Shown: in pieces, positions 26,332-37,944 of the stretch | Layout: each line of letters opens with the position of its first letter | Numbering within the stretch: position 1 is the stretch's first letter | DNA from: Notamacropus eugenii | Lineage: Eukaryota; Chordata; Mammalia; Diprotodontia; Macropodidae | Length of the DNA stretch: 64,000 bases | Direction of reading: 5' to 3' | Assembly: GCF_028372415.1 (NCBI RefSeq) | Contig: NC_092875.1 | Span: 148,517,856 to 148,581,855 of the forward strand | Translations under genes and position numbers: made by a program | The notes under the pieces: generated by a model | Seen by the model: only the letters and a program-made list of their open reading frames with translations | Databases searched by the model: none | What the model was told of the DNA's origin: nothing

Positions 26332-26648
26332 GTGTGTTCGTCCTTCATTGCCAAAGAAGACCATGCCATCAGAGAAATGATGACATGACTTGCACTTGAC
26401 TTTGTTTTGAGTGAGGGAGGGCTGTACAGGTCACCAGCCTCACTTCTCCTCCAGAGCCATCTGAATCCAGTGACCAGATATTCATCAGGATGACTGGAGA
26501 TGACCCAGGATGAGGCAGTTGGGGTTAAGTGACTTGCCTAAGGTCACACAACTAGTGAGTGTCCAGTGTCTGAGGTGAGATTTGAACTCAGGTCCTTCTG
26601 GCTCCTGCACTGGTGTTCTGTCCACTGTACCACCTAGCTGCCCCTTTT
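26332..26648 (-). mobile_element. tRNA-derived SINE with RTE tail, with target-site duplication
   Basis: Third close copy of the 2112-type SINE. ATATACAT occurs at both ends (26324-26331 and 26649-26656) and is the likely target-site duplication. Confidence 0.85.
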
Positions 26649-26659
26649 ATATACATAGA

Positions 26660-27160
26660 ACAACAAAAAAGACTGTATCTGAAATAACAAATTTCTCTTA
26701 TGTATAGCCTGCTTTTCTTTTTTAAGTATATAATAAATTCAGCATGAAACTTTTAAAGCTACCCAGCTTATCTATGATTCTTTCTGACTTTCTTTCTGTT
26801 ATTTTCTGTTTTTTTAAAAAAATAAAAACAAAAACAAACTATCTTTTTTTCCCCACTATCCTATCTTTACCTCTTCTTTCCCCATCAGCTTTCCCCTCTC
26901 TCACACATCCCCTAAAATCTCACATTATTGCTATAGGTCCTCATCAGAATCTAACAGTTTAGAAGAGAGAAAGAAAAGTGTTGAAGAGATAGAAATGGAA
27001 AGTCTGCTAGTCCAATCTAGAATTTGTCACAGTTTCATAGTTAGTTAATATAAGATGTACAATTTTTTGTATGTACAAAAAATGTACAATTTTAACTCAT
27101 ATAGGAAAGGTACAAGACACTTATTCATATACGGAATTCATTGATGTGTGCAGAAAGGCA
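26660..27160. other. Unassigned DNA
   Basis: AT-rich. A pyrimidine-rich stretch near 26840-26960 hints at degraded L1/HAL1 linker, but I cannot place it. A short repeat of 'atgtacaatttt' occurs at 27055-27095. Confidence 0.35.
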
Positions 27161-27164
27161 GGGT

Positions 27165-27365
27165 AAGACAACAACTGGATAGCCAGCCTTGGGGGCTTCA
27201 CGTACTGCCCCTAACACATACTGACTGTGTAACCCTGGGCAATTAACTGCTTAATGTCCCAGTTAATTCTCCAAGACTATAAATTGCTGAAGAGTTGACA
27301 ATGTGAAATGATAGGAGTTTCCTCACCAGCAACTCCCTAAAACACTAAAGTCATAGATCCACAGA
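27165..27365 (+). mobile_element. tRNA-derived SINE, second tail type
   Basis: A tRNA-like head ('ggatagccagccttggggg', 'actgactgtgtaaccctggg') is followed by the tail 'ctccaagactataaattgct' and 'gagtttcctcaccagcaact', unlike the MIR or Mar-1 tails. It is followed by a CA microsatellite. Confidence 0.6.

Positions 27366-27366
<1 letters not shown>

Positions 27367-27415
<49 letters not shown>
27367..27415. repeat. (CA)n microsatellite
   Basis: About 24 pure CA units. Confidence 0.97.
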
Positions 27416-27417
<2 letters not shown>

Positions 27418-27944
27418 CATGCATATTCCACCTCCCTGTTACTAGCTAGTTTCCCTTCTTGGTCTCGCTCAGGGAAATGTTGCTGCAGATGTAACTGCTC
27501 CCAGGAAGTCCACTCTATCTAAAGACAGTCATACCTGCAGAAGGCTCTAGCAGGAGCAATGCTGTTTTATGATTTGGTAGACAAAAGGAACTGAATCCTC
27601 TTACAAATGCATGAGTCTTAGGGTAGGCAGACCTCTAGTACATTTGGTAGTAGTCATAAAAATGTCAGCCAAGAACTGAACACAGAGAATTGGTAGAATT
27701 CCTTTGGTGTCAGAGGCTGTACTCAGGGAAATTCATTAGTCACTCAGTGGTCTTTACTACTTTTCCTCTCTCTTCACTATGGGGGAAGGGACCTAGTTTA
27801 ACCAACTTGCATCAGAGGGGAAGGAAGGTGAGTTTCTAGCATTCATATCTTCAGAGACAGGACTTCTCATTAAAGGGATGAGAATTTAACCTAACAATGC
27901 TTGTAATAACATCCTTATTTGTTGATTTTATCAATAACAATATC

Positions 27945-28182
27945 TACCAGCTATGTAGAGCTTTAAGGATTTCAAAGCGCTTTATAGAAATTACCTCCAT
28001 TTATCCTCAGAACAGTCTTATGAGGTAGATGCTATTTTTTCAGATATGAAAACCAAAACTGAGAGATGTTAAGTCACTCACACAGGGTTACATAGCTAAT
28101 AAGTATCTGAAGCAGGATTCAAACTCAAGTCGCTCTGACTCCATTTCTAGCATTCTACTTTACTACCTAGTTGCCACTTTTT
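27945..28182 (-). mobile_element. MIR-type CORE-SINE
   Basis: 'gctttatagaaattacctcc', 'cagaacagtcttatgaggta', 'cacagggttacatagctaat', 'aaactcaagtcgctctgact'. Confidence 0.75.
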
Positions 28183-28844
28183 CAGGATTCTGCCTTTTAA
28201 TCCTTGCTGACAGATAAGTCTTTCCTCTGAAGGTCTTAGCAAGTTCATGGCTCCCTGCTTTTGGTGGGGAATTCAAAGATTCCTGTTAGATTTCTATGGG
28301 CCATAGAAACTGTTATTTCCTGAACTTTTTACTAATGATTGTAGCTATCATCCTTCAATACAGCATGCTTCTAACACCTATTTTCATTTGAAGGTGACTG
28401 AGTCCTCAAAGACTCTTATGGTAAGACCATAAGAGACCATGAGTATTATGGAGTTTGAAAGACTTTAGATTCAGACCAGTGAGATTTTAATCTGAGAACC
28501 ATTCTGATTAAATTAAAAAAACAGCTACACATCAGAATATTGGTTGTATACTGGTAAAGAATGCTTTCTTTTATGACACAGAGGGATAATAAGCATGTAG
28601 TAAACACTTATTGATCAATTGTGATTTACATCATTAAAGAGAGTATCTATGCCAATTAAATCACGGAGCACTTTAAATATTGAAGTATGGCAGCCACTTC
28701 AAATGGTAAACAGATGCACAGGTTTCACAAATGACTCAAAGGTATGTAAATTTTGGATCAATTGTCTAGTCAAATTTTCTATTATGATATAGTAGTAAAA
28801 TAGCATTGTAAAAGAAGAAAATACTCATACGTTATCTGAGGTAC
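28183..28844. other. Unassigned DNA
   Basis: No gene or repeat recognised. The lack of obvious repeats makes it a candidate single-copy segment. Confidence 0.35.
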
Positions 28845-29092
28845 ATAGGTGTTGAAGTGGATAAAGTACTGGACCTGGAATCAGGAAAACAAGAATCCAA
28901 ATCTACCAACAGATTAGCTGTGTGACTTTGGTCAAGTCATTTAACCTTTGCTTGCCTCAGTTTCCTCATCTATGAAATGGGGATGATAATTGTACTTACC
29001 TCCCAGATCTGTTGTGAGGATGAAATAAAATATTTGTAAAGTGCTTTGCAAAGCCTTTAAGTATTACACAAAGTTAGCTATTATTATTATTA
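28845..29092 (+). mobile_element. MIR-type CORE-SINE
   Basis: 'gtggataaagtactggacct', 'gcctcagtttcctcatctat', 'tgttgtgaggatgaaataaa', ending in a (TTA)n tail. Confidence 0.85.
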
Positions 29093-29384
29093 TCACTCCA
29101 ATCTGTACTGGAAGCAAAGCAGGAAATTGGGAGAGGCAGCAAAATTGTTTGCAGATGAAAGAGAGGGAAAGAATGGGAAGTAGTGAATAAACAAAAAATG
29201 TAGAAGGAAACAAAAGAGGAAGAAAGAATATGATGAGAATTGGAAAAGATGACAAAGTGAGGTTCTTTAAACCTCCAACCATTAACTCAAAAAATATTAT
29301 TTCTAGCCCTAAGTGGAAGAGGAACAGCTTTTTCAAGAGTGGATTTAAGTATTATATGATAGAAAAAGATATTTTCATGATCTA

Positions 29385-29830
29385 GCATTAGAAAAGGTTC
29401 CCAGATGATTTCATAGAAACCCGAGAAGACTCATATGAACTAACGAAGAGTGAAGTGAACAGAACCAGGAGACCAATTTATGTGATGACAGCTATATGGT
29501 AAAGACAAACAACTTTGAAAGACATAGGAATCCTAATCAGCATGATGATCAGGATTTCTGTGTACTAAAGATGAAACATGCTACTAATCTCCTGAGAGAG
29601 GTGAAGGACTCAGCATGCAGAAAGAGACATGTTTTTTTTCTTTGGTATGGCTAATGTGGAAGTTTGTTTTGCTTGACTATGTATCTTTGTAAGGGGGTTT
29701 TGGTTTTGTTTTTTCTTTTTGGTCCTCAGTCAGTGGATGGGTAGGGGAAGGTACAGTGAGAAAGAGAAGGCAGATTCTTGATGATCTGAATATTTTTAAT
29801 TTTTTAAAAATGATCAGACTATTTCGAGGA
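29385..29830 (+). mobile_element. L1 LINE 3' end, old
   Basis: 'gaagactcatatgaactaac', 'tgaagtgaacagaaccagga', 'ggtatggctaatgtggaagt' and an A/T-rich tail: the L1 ORF2 end and 3'UTR. Confidence 0.7.
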
Positions 29831-30214
29831 AATAGCTGAATTCTAATTTCTAATGTCTAAATTGATCTGATTTCTTTGCTGAATATTGTAAATTATAAAC
29901 CTAAACTAAATTATAAACCTCTTAGAGAAAAGAAATTCTGTTTTCAATCAATTCTTAAGACTTTGTTGAGTCGATAAAATGATACATCTTAACAATACCA
30001 TAGCATTGTTTTAGGCTTCCAAATTCTGCCAAACTATCAATAAAATAAAACTTTCTGGAGGAAAAGCAGAAGTCAACAGTGAAATTAGATCGTGGTTGTC
30101 TATCTTCTCTCAGGAAAAACACTGCAAAGAGATAACTGTGTAAGGAAATACTGTGTTGAAATTGTGGTGAAAAACATAACTAAACCTCTAAACAGATTAA
30201 AGGGAGCTCTATCC

Positions 30215-30455
30215 TTGGGTAAGAATAATAGCTCACATTTATATAGTCCTTTACAAAGCACTTTTCCTCACAACCCTGTCAAGCAGGTTGTGCAAGTATT
30301 ATTTTCCCCATTTTACATAAGAGGAAACTGAGACACAACAAGATTATATGAGTTACCCATGATCCCTCAGTTAAGAAGTGTCAGCGATAGGAATCAAACC
30401 CCAGACTCCTGATTCGAAGGTAGGCACTTGTCTCACAATGCCATACTATTTCTTC
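30215..30455 (-). mobile_element. MIR-type CORE-SINE
   Basis: 'atagtcctttacaaagcact', 'ccccattttacataagagga', 'atcaaaccccagactcctga'. Confidence 0.75.
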
Positions 30456-30599
30456 TTTAATAATGTAATAATAATATTATCATCTAATTATATTATGATT
30501 AAAAAGGGACATCTTCAATTGATTAAGCATTTTATTTACTATGTGGTTTACAATTGTAGAGGAGTCTCATTAGTTAAGTTGCCTGACATTTATATGAGC

Positions 30600-30857
30600 T
30601 TTGTTGTTTAGTCGTTTTTCACGCTGTCTGACTCTTCATGACCCCATGTGCGGTTTTCTTGGCAAAGATACTGAAGTAGTTCGCCATTTCCTTCTCCAGC
30701 TCACTTTACAGATGAGAAAACTGAGGCAAACAGGGTTAAGTGACTTGTCCAGGGTCACACAACTAGTAAATGTCTGAGGCTATATTCAAACTCAGGAAGA
30801 GGAATCTTCCTGACTTCTGACCTGGCACTCTATCCACTGTGCCACCTAGCTGTCCCT
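30600..30857 (-). mobile_element. Marsupial CORE-SINE (Mar-1-like)
   Basis: 'gactcttcatgaccccatgt', 'cgccatttccttctccagct', 'cagggttaagtgacttgtcc', 'cactgtgccacctagctgtc'. Confidence 0.85.
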
Positions 30858-30904
30858 GTATATCAGTTTTAAGATTTCCAAATGACATGTATTCTCTAAA
30901 TTAA

Positions 30905-31070
30905 GCCTTATATAAATCTTATGAGGTAAGTGCTACAGGTCTTATTTCTTCCATTTTAGAGATGAGAAAACTGAAGGTAAAAAGAGGTTAATTTACGTGG
31001 GTAGGGGCTGAGGTGAGTTTCAAACCAAGGTCATCCTGGTTCCCAATCTAGAACTCTGTCACATTGATTT
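30905..31070 (-). mobile_element. MIR fragment
   Basis: 'aatcttatgaggtaagtgct', 'tagagatgagaaaactgaag', 'gagtttcaaaccaaggtcat'. Confidence 0.65.
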
Positions 31071-31334
31071 TCTGCTTTAGCTATATTTTGTAACTTCTAC
31101 AACCCAGAATTTCTTGCATTTAATAATTTACATAGTTATAATGGGCTTGCATCTCTTTTTTATATATATTTCTATTCCAAATTCCAAAATGCCAGTGTTA
31201 CTTCCTAGGAACAAAAGTTTCTCACATTTTGCTTTAAATTATTATCCAAGAATGAGACCCTTAAAATCAACTCCTCAAGTGCAAACTAGTTCAAGAAACC
31301 ATGAAGTCAAAAATTTTTACTGGTGGTAAAAACT

Positions 31335-31480
31335 TTAGAGCTCATTTAGTTCTCATTTTACAGATGAGGACATTGAGCTCAGGAACATTAAGTAACTAGC
31401 CTGAAATGGCACACTCAGTAGCAGAATTAGGACTCTATTCTAGGTTTTCTGACTTCTGGTCTACTATTCATTTATAACCC
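31335..31480 (-). mobile_element. MIR fragment
   Basis: 'cattttacagatgaggacat', 'cattaagtaactagcctgaa', 'ggttttctgacttctggtct'. Confidence 0.6.
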
Positions 31481-31984
31481 CTAGTTATAAGTGATCCCTT
31501 TGTCCTTTGAATTTTCCAGCACCTAATATCTATAAAGTTCCTTCACCATTGTGCGCTGCCTGACTTATGTTGTGGTCATTTGTGTTCATTCTGCTGGAAT
31601 TCAAGATACTAAAGGAACATAAACTATTCATATTTCACAATAGGAGATAATCGATAAATCTCTGTTATGCATTTGTAATCTTTTAATTACAGACCTTTCA
31701 TTCAGATGGAGGAGACGGATGATGTTTCTGATGGTGATCATTAAAATGGAATGGAGATATGATATAGTTATATTAAGGAACTTTACAAGTCTCTTCCCAC
31801 TTCTTGGCCATAATTTTCTCATCCATAAAATGAGGGGATTAGACTGTATTATATGTATTGCATATAATGTGTTCCAGCAATGCGTTGATTTCTATCTTAG
31901 ACTTCCTAAGCTCTTTTCAGCACAGCATGCTATGAGCAAAGTAGCGTAGCTTAGTTCCTTGTAGTTGCTTTTTTGTTTCTGTTT
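31481..31984. other. Unassigned DNA
   Basis: Nothing recognisable apart from a short 'ctcatccataaaatgagggg' MIR-like core fragment near 31820. Confidence 0.35.
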
Positions 31985-32060
31985 TTTTGTATCCCCACTA
32001 TCTGGGCACAATGTCTGGCACATAGTATGTTCCTAATAAATGCTAGTTGATTTGAATTAT
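31985..32060 (+). mobile_element. L2 LINE 3' tail
   Basis: 'tgtatccccactatctgggc', 'gtctggcacatagtatgttc', 'ctaataaatgctagttgatt'. Confidence 0.7.
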
Positions 32061-32790
32061 ATTGATGATAACATTAATGATGTTCTCATAAACTTGCCAA
32101 AAGAGATCAGTGAAAGCTACAAATTTGAGTCTGACACTTTTAACTTAAAAGTGTAACACCCCCCACCCCCCACCATGGCAACATCTCATGCTTTTTGTGA
32201 CTCTGTTCTGTGGTTTGCTCAGTGTCCTTGTTCAAAGGGAACTACCCCAATCTGTTTTCCATAGACCTGTTTATAATCCCCCCCATTCATCTTGAGTTGA
32301 GATACTGAGAAAAGTCATTGTGGTTACCCCATACAGAAATATTAGATCTTGTTGACAATGCCATTTGCAGGCACTCAAAGTATATATATGAATGAGTTGC
32401 CTCCAGACATTGCAAGCCTTAGGAGGTGGTAGGCTACCTCTCAATGGAGAACTTCAAGTAAAGGCTTGGGTGACCAATTTTGGGGTTATTGTAGAAGGGA
32501 CTATTGTTCAGGTGTAGATTGGATCAAATGGCCTCTAAGGGACCCTGAAACAGTAAGATATTGTACTTCTGTGAGTTTTTTCTGAGAAAATAGAGTACAA
32601 TGGTAACATAGCTAGATTGGTCATAATGATAATGTGTTGTCTTTCTGAGATTAAAATACAGTGGACCTGCCACCAATAGAGCACACATTTTGAACTGTTG
32701 TTATAGGGATGACAATAGATTGTTACCTGATCCCTATTGTGACCAAAGACATATATTTCCCCCATAGCTAGCTGCAAGTAACTGAGCAGT
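32061..32790. other. Unassigned DNA
   Basis: No repeat or gene recognised. A C-rich run lies at 32158-32172. Confidence 0.35.
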
Positions 32791-32794
32791 CTGT

Positions 32795-33050
32795 AGTTAG
32801 GTGGCACAGTTGGATAAAGTATTATTCTTGGAATCAAGAAGACCTGAGTTCAAATTCTACCACAAATGCTCATTAGCTGTGTAACCCTGTCAAAATAACT
32901 CAAACTCTCTTAGCTTGTGTCCTCATCTGTAAAATAGGGATTTTGACAGCACCTATTTCACAGTGCTGTGGTGAAGATCAAATGAGATAATAAATGTAAA
33001 GCACTTTGGGGCTCTTAAAGTAGTATAGAAAGGTTAGTTATGAATTATCA
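32795..33050 (+). mobile_element. MIR-type CORE-SINE
   Basis: 'taggtggcacagttggataa', 'gaagacctgagttcaaattc', 'gtcctcatctgtaaaatagg', 'gaagatcaaatgagataata'. Confidence 0.85.
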
Positions 33051-33201
33051 GCTGTAGCCAGGGATGATTAACTGAAGAACAAAAAGAATGGAAGTCACCA
33101 CCTTTGCACTAATTCTTTAATGTTCCATTCAGGTCAATTCAGCAAACAGTTAGTAGGTTCCTACAACTATATCAACTTATATACATTTGATATTTCCCCA
33201 T

Positions 33202-33729
33202 TGTAGCACGGATGTGATATTCATAGCGCCCACAGTGGCCATGAATATCCTGGCACAATTCTGAATTTCACAATACCACAGACTCTCCACATGGAAGACA
33301 GAACCAAAACATTTATTCAGACACCAGAAAGCCAAATCCATCATAGTAACAAAAATCTATACACAATAACAATGCAGAGGACAACACCTGTCTCAAGCCT
33401 TCCCTCTGCTAGGCTTCCCACAAACCTGGTCCTTTAAACAAAATCACAAACAAGTTCTTTCACTTACGATAGCCAGTCGCCTGCATCCTTCCTAGCTCTG
33501 ACTGCAGTCCCCAAATTTTCTCTCAGCTTTGCTCTAGCTCTGCCTCTTCCTGTTCTACCCATTCCGCAAACTCCAATCACCGCAGACCCCCTTCCATGTG
33601 ACCCACACTTTACTAGGGCATATTAATGAATGGGAAAGATCTCCCCATTTAAATTACCATTATACCCACAAATTCATCTTGCATAACATCTGATGCAGCC
33701 TAGATAACACTGTTCAGCACATTTCATCA
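33202..33729 (-). mobile_element. Candidate solitary LTR of an endogenous retrovirus-like element
   Basis: A segment of about 0.5 kb bounded by TG and CA on the strand shown. Read on the minus strand it has an AATAAA signal (complement near 33307-33312) about 100 bases before its end, which fits an R-U5 boundary. The unit resembles no LINE or SINE. No internal viral genes are adjacent. The family is not identified and the outer edge could also be 33721. A clear target-site duplication was not found, so this is tentative and looks old. Confidence 0.4.
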
Positions 33730-33885
33730 GGTGATAGAAACTTACTGATGTTTTGTGGGTATTTTTTTAATACTGAATTTTAAAATAAATGGTTTGCCTC
33801 TACCACCCATCATCATTAAGTGATGAGAATTTTGATGTCTATTATAAAATGTGAGGCAATAATAAAGTGTGATTTGGTTGAAGGC

Positions 33886-34066
33886 TGTGTTTGTCCTTTG
33901 TTTTGAAAGAGGACCATGATATCAGAGAAAGGATGACATGACTTGCAGTTGACTTTGAGTGAGGAAGGGCTGTGCAAGGTCACTAGACTCACTTTCTCCT
34001 CCTGAGCCCTCTGGGTCTAGTGACCAGATATTCATCAGGATTACTAGAGATGGCCCAGGATACAAT
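33886..34066 (-). mobile_element. RTE-tailed SINE, diverged and head-less
   Basis: Plus-strand reading 'gtttgtcctttgttttgaaa', 'gatgacatgacttgcagttg', 'agtgaccagatattcatcag' matches the RTE-derived tail. The tRNA-like head is missing or replaced. Confidence 0.75.
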
Positions 34067-34272
34067 GTAATACTTATTAAGCATCAGGGCTAAGATTCAA
34101 ATTTAGGTCTTTTGAAGACAAGAGGAGCTGATTTCTAAAAATCTATACTATGAGAGTCCAAAGTACAGGCCACTTCTGCCAGAGGGAATCAGGGAAGATG
34201 CAATATTTGAACTAGACCACTAAAACAGAGTCAAATTATAGGCTGCCCCATAATTTTAAAATTTACTTTAAA

Positions 34273-35272
34273 AAAAAAATCTTTAGTAGAGAAGCCATGA
34301 AGTGGGGCTATGAAGAGCAAGGCCATTTGCTTCAGCCCCAGAGGTGGGGCCAGAAAGGGATGGGCAGCTCCTAGAGACTATGAAAGAGACCCTGCAGTGG
34401 GGGTGGGGCAGGGGAAGAGAAAACCAAGGTGCTGCTACCCTCTGAGCATATGCATGCATTCCTCAGAAGGCCTATGGCCTGCTTATAGGACCTGAGAAGG
34501 CTCAGACACTGCAGCCAAGGCCCAAGGTGTTCCTGCAGCCCAGCAGGAGGGTCTGGGATGAGAAGATGCTGTGGTGGAGACAGCGTAGGCTGAGGAGCCT
34601 GCTGAGGCAAGCACATGTTCCCCAAAATGGCCATGTAGCTGAGGGGTGAGCTGACAGCCACCAGAGAAGACTATAAACTTCTGGAAAATAGGAAGAAACT
34701 GACCAGCCTGAAGTATCTAGAAATGAAAGATACTGCAGTAAACATAAGTAAAAACCCAAAGGGTTTAAACCAGAAATAGGCAGCCCTTCAGCCTTATCTG
34801 CAGCAGGTCTGGAGCAGGCAGCTGACAAATTGGATGCATATTCAAAGAAACTAGAGGCAAAGTACAAGAAGGCAGAGAGGCTATGAAAGACTTCTTTAGT
34901 ATGAAGACTTTACAGGAATGTTTTATAAGAGCTGAAATAATTGGAATGAAACTTGTCACTATGCTTCAGTTCTTAAAAGGAAGTGGTGCTGCTGATCCAA
35001 GGAGAACCCCAGGCCCCACCTCTGGTTGGATGTGTAACTCTGGCCACCCCCATTGTTTTCCTAAACCTGTATCCCCTAGAACTCCATCTTACTGTGTGCT
35101 TTGTTGTGTGCCCTGGACCAAGGCTCAGAAATCAGGGTCAACGCCGTCTAGAACAGACACAGATGAGAGTCTCCCTGTCTCCTCCCTTCTTCCCTCCCTC
35201 CCACCCCCAACTCCTTCATAACCTGTTCTTGATCTTAAATAATAAATGCCAACCCATGAAAAAAATCTTTAG
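34273..35272 (+). pseudogene. BLOC1S2: Processed pseudogene of BLOC1S2 (BLOC-1/BORC subunit 2), with target-site duplications
   Basis: Intronless retrocopy; insert 34287-35258. It encodes recognisable BLOC1S2: MFPKMAM, then after an in-frame TAG (34636), GELTATREDYKLLENRKKLT and SLKYLEMKDTAVNISKN. A second TAG (34777) replaces the Tyr after LNQK. About 25 bases are deleted, then the frame continues LEQAADKLDAYSKKLEAKYK to TGA at 34884. The 3'UTR ends with AATAAA (35241-35246) and a short A tail. AAAAAAATCTTTAG flanks both ends (34273-34286, 35259-35272), a 14-base duplication typical of L1-mediated insertion. The live gene product is a small coiled-coil protein of the BLOC-1 and BORC complexes in lysosome-related organelle biogenesis and lysosome positioning. 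Broken; no promoter seen. Confidence 0.93.
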
Positions 35273-35439
35273 ATTTCCAATGTGCATTGAGATTTTTTAT
35301 TTGAAATCAACTTCATTTCTAAATATATCCTTCTTTCCTCCATTACCTCAGTAAGCCAGTTTTTATAATAAAGAATTTTTTTAAAGAGAGAAAAGAAAAG
35401 CAATTCAGCAAAACTATGGTATCATGAGAAAAAAACATT

Positions 35440-36440
35440 GGCTCAGACTGTCCTCAGATGGCTGAATGAGAAGCAGACTAGCCCAATTCTCTCACAATTA
35501 TTCCAAGGAAGGATGAGAAAATAACATCAAATTGAGTAATAATGAAGAAAACCAAGGAGAAACTACAGTGAGGGCATTTTCCCAGTCCAGTTTGGCACAA
35601 ACACAAATAGAAGCCTGCTGACACAAGGAAAATGATCCAGACGCCCCAAAAAAGTCCTTTCTGGGAGCATGGTTCATAGAAGCCTTGAAACTAGGGACCA
35701 GGAACAAGCCAGGAAAACCTAGAACCTAAAGCTATATAAAGGGGCAAGGATGCAGCAGCCCAGAACTCCAATCAAGGACCCCCTGGAGTCTGCAGCCAGC
35801 TGTGTCAATCTGACATCAAACATAGGAGTTTGTGGGGCTAGGGTCAGGAGGGCATCAATCAGGGAATACCTTGAATCAGACCACTCTGTGCCAGCTCACT
35901 GACCAGAGCCACTCTTGAGGCTCTTGAAGAACACAGCATTCATTACTCAAACTCCAAACAATTCATACTTTTAAAAGCCTCAGCCTTCCTTCAAGATGTG
36001 CACAAAACCTGGATCTAACACAAAGGAAATAAGGCTGGAAAAATGAGTAAACAGAAGAAAATATCAATGATAATGAAATATGGAGGCAAAAATTCCAAGG
36101 TACAAATGCAGAATGACTTTGTGACATCTATAAGCAAAGCTTCATAGGAAATCATAGATTTGATAAATGTCTTACTAGAATTCTTATAATAAATGAAGCA
36201 AAAGCTAAAGAATAATAATACAAATGAAACAAGAGCTCTAGATGAAAGAATGAAACAAGAAACAAGAGACTGAGAAGAAAGAATTAGAAGGAAAATAATC
36301 ACCTTGGTACTAGAAGTACAAACCTTACTAAACAGTAACAGATTGTCTGTAAATTAGAGTGGACCAGACAGAAATATTACTCTAGGAGACAATAAGAAAT
36401 ACTAGAATAAAATTAAAAGCTGAGAAAATATCGGAAATTG
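35440..36440 (+). mobile_element. L1 LINE 5' part, distinct 5'UTR type
   Basis: A leader unlike that at 2922 or 48817 ('cctcagatggctgaatgaga') leads into an ORF1 start at 36043 ('atgagtaaacagaagaaaat', compare 49528) and an A-rich coiled-coil region. It ends near 36440. This suggests a second L1 lineage. Confidence 0.6.
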
Positions 36441-37000
36441 AAAGAGGTTTGGTTCTAGAGTCTAAGGATCAAATTTCAAACCCTACTTCTCATGCATACT
36501 ATATGTATGTGGGGGGATTGGACTGGTATGTAAAACCATGGTTATTTAAATTTTTTGAACTTTGATCTTCTGAAGGGAGAAGTTTGGCCTAAATGGCTCC
36601 CAGATCCTTTTGATTGAGTCTAACACTATGTGCAATGTTCTACATACATAATTCCCAGCCCCTATAAAGAATGAAAGAAGCTACATTTTCTCATCTTGGC
36701 TTCAGGGACAAGATTACAAAATATCAAATTTATTTTCATCTCCTCTTCCCAACAAGTTCTTCCCAGAACTACTAAATACAAGGACTGCAGATAGGAGTTT
36801 TCCATTTATTTTCCATCCATAGAAGGAAATGCCAATGAATAACTATACTCTTAAAACACAGATAGTAGAAGAGAATTTAAAATGATAATTGCTCACCTTT
36901 ATATAATGCTTTTACAAAGTGTTCAACAAACATCTGATCACCAGAAAAAGCCTGGGATATAGGTAAGGCTAGGATTACCATTACTATTTTTGTTAATCCT
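36441..37000. other. Mostly unassigned; MIR-like pieces
   Basis: A MIR-like core may lie at 36441-36610 ('ttctagagtctaaggatcaa') and a minus-strand MIR tail at 36890-36960 ('cctttatataatgcttttac'). The rest is unassigned. Confidence 0.35.
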
Positions 37001-37090
37001 GTCCAACTCTTGATGAACCTATTTTAGGGTCTTAGAAAAATACTGGAGTAGTTTGCCATTTCCTTTTCCAGCTTATATTTTTCCTTTTTT
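37001..37090 (-). mobile_element. Marsupial CORE-SINE fragment
   Basis: 'tgtccaactcttgatgaacc' and 'agtttgccatttccttttcc' are the Mar-1-like tail. It is followed by a (GGT)n run at 37094-37122. Confidence 0.65.
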
Positions 37091-37139
37091 TGGGGTGGTG
37101 GTGGTGGTGGTGGATGGAATAAGAAGGGTAGAAGAAAAA

Positions 37140-37365
37140 TAACAAATATTTATTAAGTGCCAGCATGTGCCAATAGGTGCTTTACAAATTTTATCTCATT
37201 TGCTCCTCATAGCAAACCTGGGAAGTAGGTGCTATTATCCCCTTATAGATTAAGTGCCTTGTCCAGGACTGCATAGCTAATATCTTAATCTAGATTTGAA
37301 CTCAGGTCTTCCTGACTTCAGGCCAAGTATTTTATTCACTTTAACCAAGCTGTTGCAGGGGAAGA
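37140..37365 (-). mobile_element. MIR-type CORE-SINE
   Basis: 'gtgctttacaaattttatct', 'gaagtaggtgctattatccc', 'gaactcaggtcttcctgact'. Confidence 0.8.
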
Positions 37366-37539
37366 TGGAAGGAAAAAAATGCTTGAAAACTAGAAAAAAA
37401 ATCTAATTTAACAAAATTTAAAAAATAAAAGTAGTTGTTGGAAAGGAAGCACATATGTATGAGTGTTCAGCAGTGAAAATCAGGGTGCCTGGCACTTTCC
37501 TAGATTAGTTGCTGGTTTCATTACATAGACTAATTAAAA

Positions 37540-37905
37540 TAAGCAGTATTAAGAAAGCAACATACACGATAACCACAATAATGTAAATGAAAAGGATAAT
37601 AATAACAACAACAAAATTGAATTGTATAATTGGAATGATCAAGCTTCGCCTGAAGAGCAAAGAAGAAAATTAATCACTCTCCTTTCATTAGAGAGGCTGG
37701 GAACTATGGTGGAAGCACACTGAATATACATATCATCTGACTCGGTTGATGGGTGTGTTAGTTTGGTTGAACTGTTTTTCTCTTTTATTCTTTGTTACAG
37801 GGTTTGGCTCTTTGGGAGGGGAGAAAGGAGAGATATAGTTGGAAATAAAGATGATTTTAAAAAGAGAAATAAAATAAAAACAATTTTAAAATAGGTTTAA
37901 AAATT
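37540..37905 (+). mobile_element. L1 LINE 3' end, old
   Basis: 'aagcaacatacacgataacc', 'gattggtgggtg...' type 3'UTR, 'ggaggggagaaaggagagat' and an A-rich tail. Internal portion diverged. Confidence 0.5.
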
Positions 37906-37944
37906 TAACTATCCAAAATAACATATATTTCATTTATGTATTAA

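Noticed and set aside
34883-35354. Two overlapping frames of 112 and 123 codons after the BLOC1S2 match
   Set aside because: They lie in the 3'UTR of the retrocopy and beyond; no family resemblance.
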